Assembly (NCBI RefSeq): GCF_040581485.1
Contig: NC_090128.1
Location: 44,360,931-44,424,930, forward strand
Origin: Linepithema humile
Lineage: Eukaryota > Arthropoda > Insecta > Hymenoptera > Formicidae
Length of the DNA stretch: 64,000 nucleotides
Direction of reading: 5' to 3'
The notes under the pieces are model-generated. The model ran no database searches, was not told where the DNA came from, and saw nothing but the letters and a program-made list of their open reading frames with translations. Below are positions 63,701 to 64,000 of this stretch, piece after piece. Numbering within the stretch: the first letter of the stretch is position 1; the number at the start of each line of letters is the position of its first letter. The translations under genes and the position numbers were made by a program.

Positions 63701-64000
63701 TTTATTAAATAAATTACTTGTGTATTGTTTTAATCCTTAATCATTCATCTAAATTTATTTGGCTTTAGAATAATATAAAACTTGTAATAACGTCCAATTT
63801 CATGATTATTCAAACTCTGCCTTGTTTACAGTGTTTTACCACAGAGCCAAGTTGTACAGATACGACAACGCCACGAAGGAGTGGAAGGAGCGCGGCATCG
63901 GCGAGATGAAAATCCTGTACCACGCGGGTCACGGCAGTTACCGGCTTCTGCTGCGTCGGGAACAGGTTCACAAAGTCGTCTGCAACTTCCTGATCACCCA
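54776..64000 (+). CDS. Nup358: Nup358 / RanBP2 nucleoporin, 3' end missing
   Basis: Ten exons in the window: 54776-54847, 55764-55989, 56065-56238, 56312-56624, 56731-57035, 57112-57209, 57290-57410, 57663-63068, 63265-63513 and 63832-64000 (cut). About 2378 residues are seen. The N-terminal helical region (MFRSKKDVDRHVQ, then tetratricopeptide-like KLLGQAYEALGQKEAA) anchors the protein to the pore. A coiled-coil and Gln run (near 1000) and an Ala run follow. Ran-binding domains start at about 1265 and 1697, and a third, cut off, at about 2291; each has the PLP...V.TGEE, AKL(F/Y)R(F/Y) and EWKERG motifs. One RanBP2-type zinc finger (WTCDEC...YCVAC) lies at about 1537-1560, with scattered FG/FGxP repeats around it. 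Role: cytoplasmic filament of the nuclear pore, Ran-GTP binding and import/export recycling. The 5.4 kb exon 8 holds most of the protein. The exon 7 donor (CAAA|GTGCGT at 57411) is the least certain; GCAG|GTCAAC at 57387 also keeps phase. Confidence 0.95.
54848..55763 (+). other. Nup358 intron 1
   Basis: The longest Nup358 intron in the window (0.9 kb). The first 300 bases are GC-containing, probably an extension of the promoter island; the rest is AT-rich. No internal gene or repeat was seen. Confidence 0.8.
59137..59163 (+). repeat. Coding (CAG)n tract in Nup358
   Basis: A CAG/CAA run encodes a polyglutamine stretch within the coiled-coil region before the first Ran-binding domain. A second, shorter Gln run follows after RV. 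Confidence 0.85.

Noticed and set aside
1..64000. Prokaryotic, viral or CRISPR-type system
   Set aside because: No regularly spaced direct repeats, phage or toxin-antitoxin genes, or polycistronic gene arrays are present. All recognised genes are spliced animal genes.

Overview
The window is nuclear DNA from an insect, most likely a hymenopteran and plausibly an ant. The reasons are short GT-AG introns, AT-rich non-coding DNA broken by CpG-rich promoter islands, many di- and mononucleotide repeats, and insect-type members of conserved animal gene families. The order is an inference. No rRNA, CRISPR array, integron, virus or prokaryotic element was seen. I rebuilt seven protein-coding genes exon by exon, checking that reading phase is kept across every junction; two of them run off the ends of the window.

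Layout from left to right: (1) the 3' five exons of aminoacylase-1 (+, 1-3522); (2) a CpG-rich island near 5 kb followed by about 7 kb of apparently non-coding DNA; (3) a FoxN1/4 forkhead factor orthologous to Drosophila jumeau (+, 12351-15428) with a long 3' UTR; (4) nardilysin, an M16 metalloprotease (+, 21607-27977, 14 exons); (5) a gene-poor interval of about 7.5 kb rich in microsatellites and hairpins, lying between convergent genes; (6) a FAM120A-like protein (-, 42448-35518, 15 exons); (7) a ninein/Bsg25D-type centrosomal protein (-, 49182-45194); (8) asparagine synthetase domain-containing protein 1 (-, 53880-51522); (9) the 5' part of Nup358/RanBP2 (+, 54776 to beyond 64000), divergent from ASNSD1 across a 0.9 kb shared promoter region.

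The genes are housekeeping or developmental genes from unrelated pathways (amino-acid deacylation, transcription, proteolysis, RNA binding, microtubule anchoring, nuclear transport). Nothing suggests a functional cluster.

The least ordinary content is non-coding. There are several small inverted-repeat elements, including two copies of one family in introns of nardilysin and ninein, a long-arm hairpin in nardilysin intron 7, and a TA-flanked element carrying a perfect CRE. A dispersed repeat occurs in opposite orientation on either side of the FoxN gene. A cluster of perfect hairpins lies near 33.5-33.9 kb. A short uORF overlaps the ninein start codon. I found no convincing new multi-gene system.
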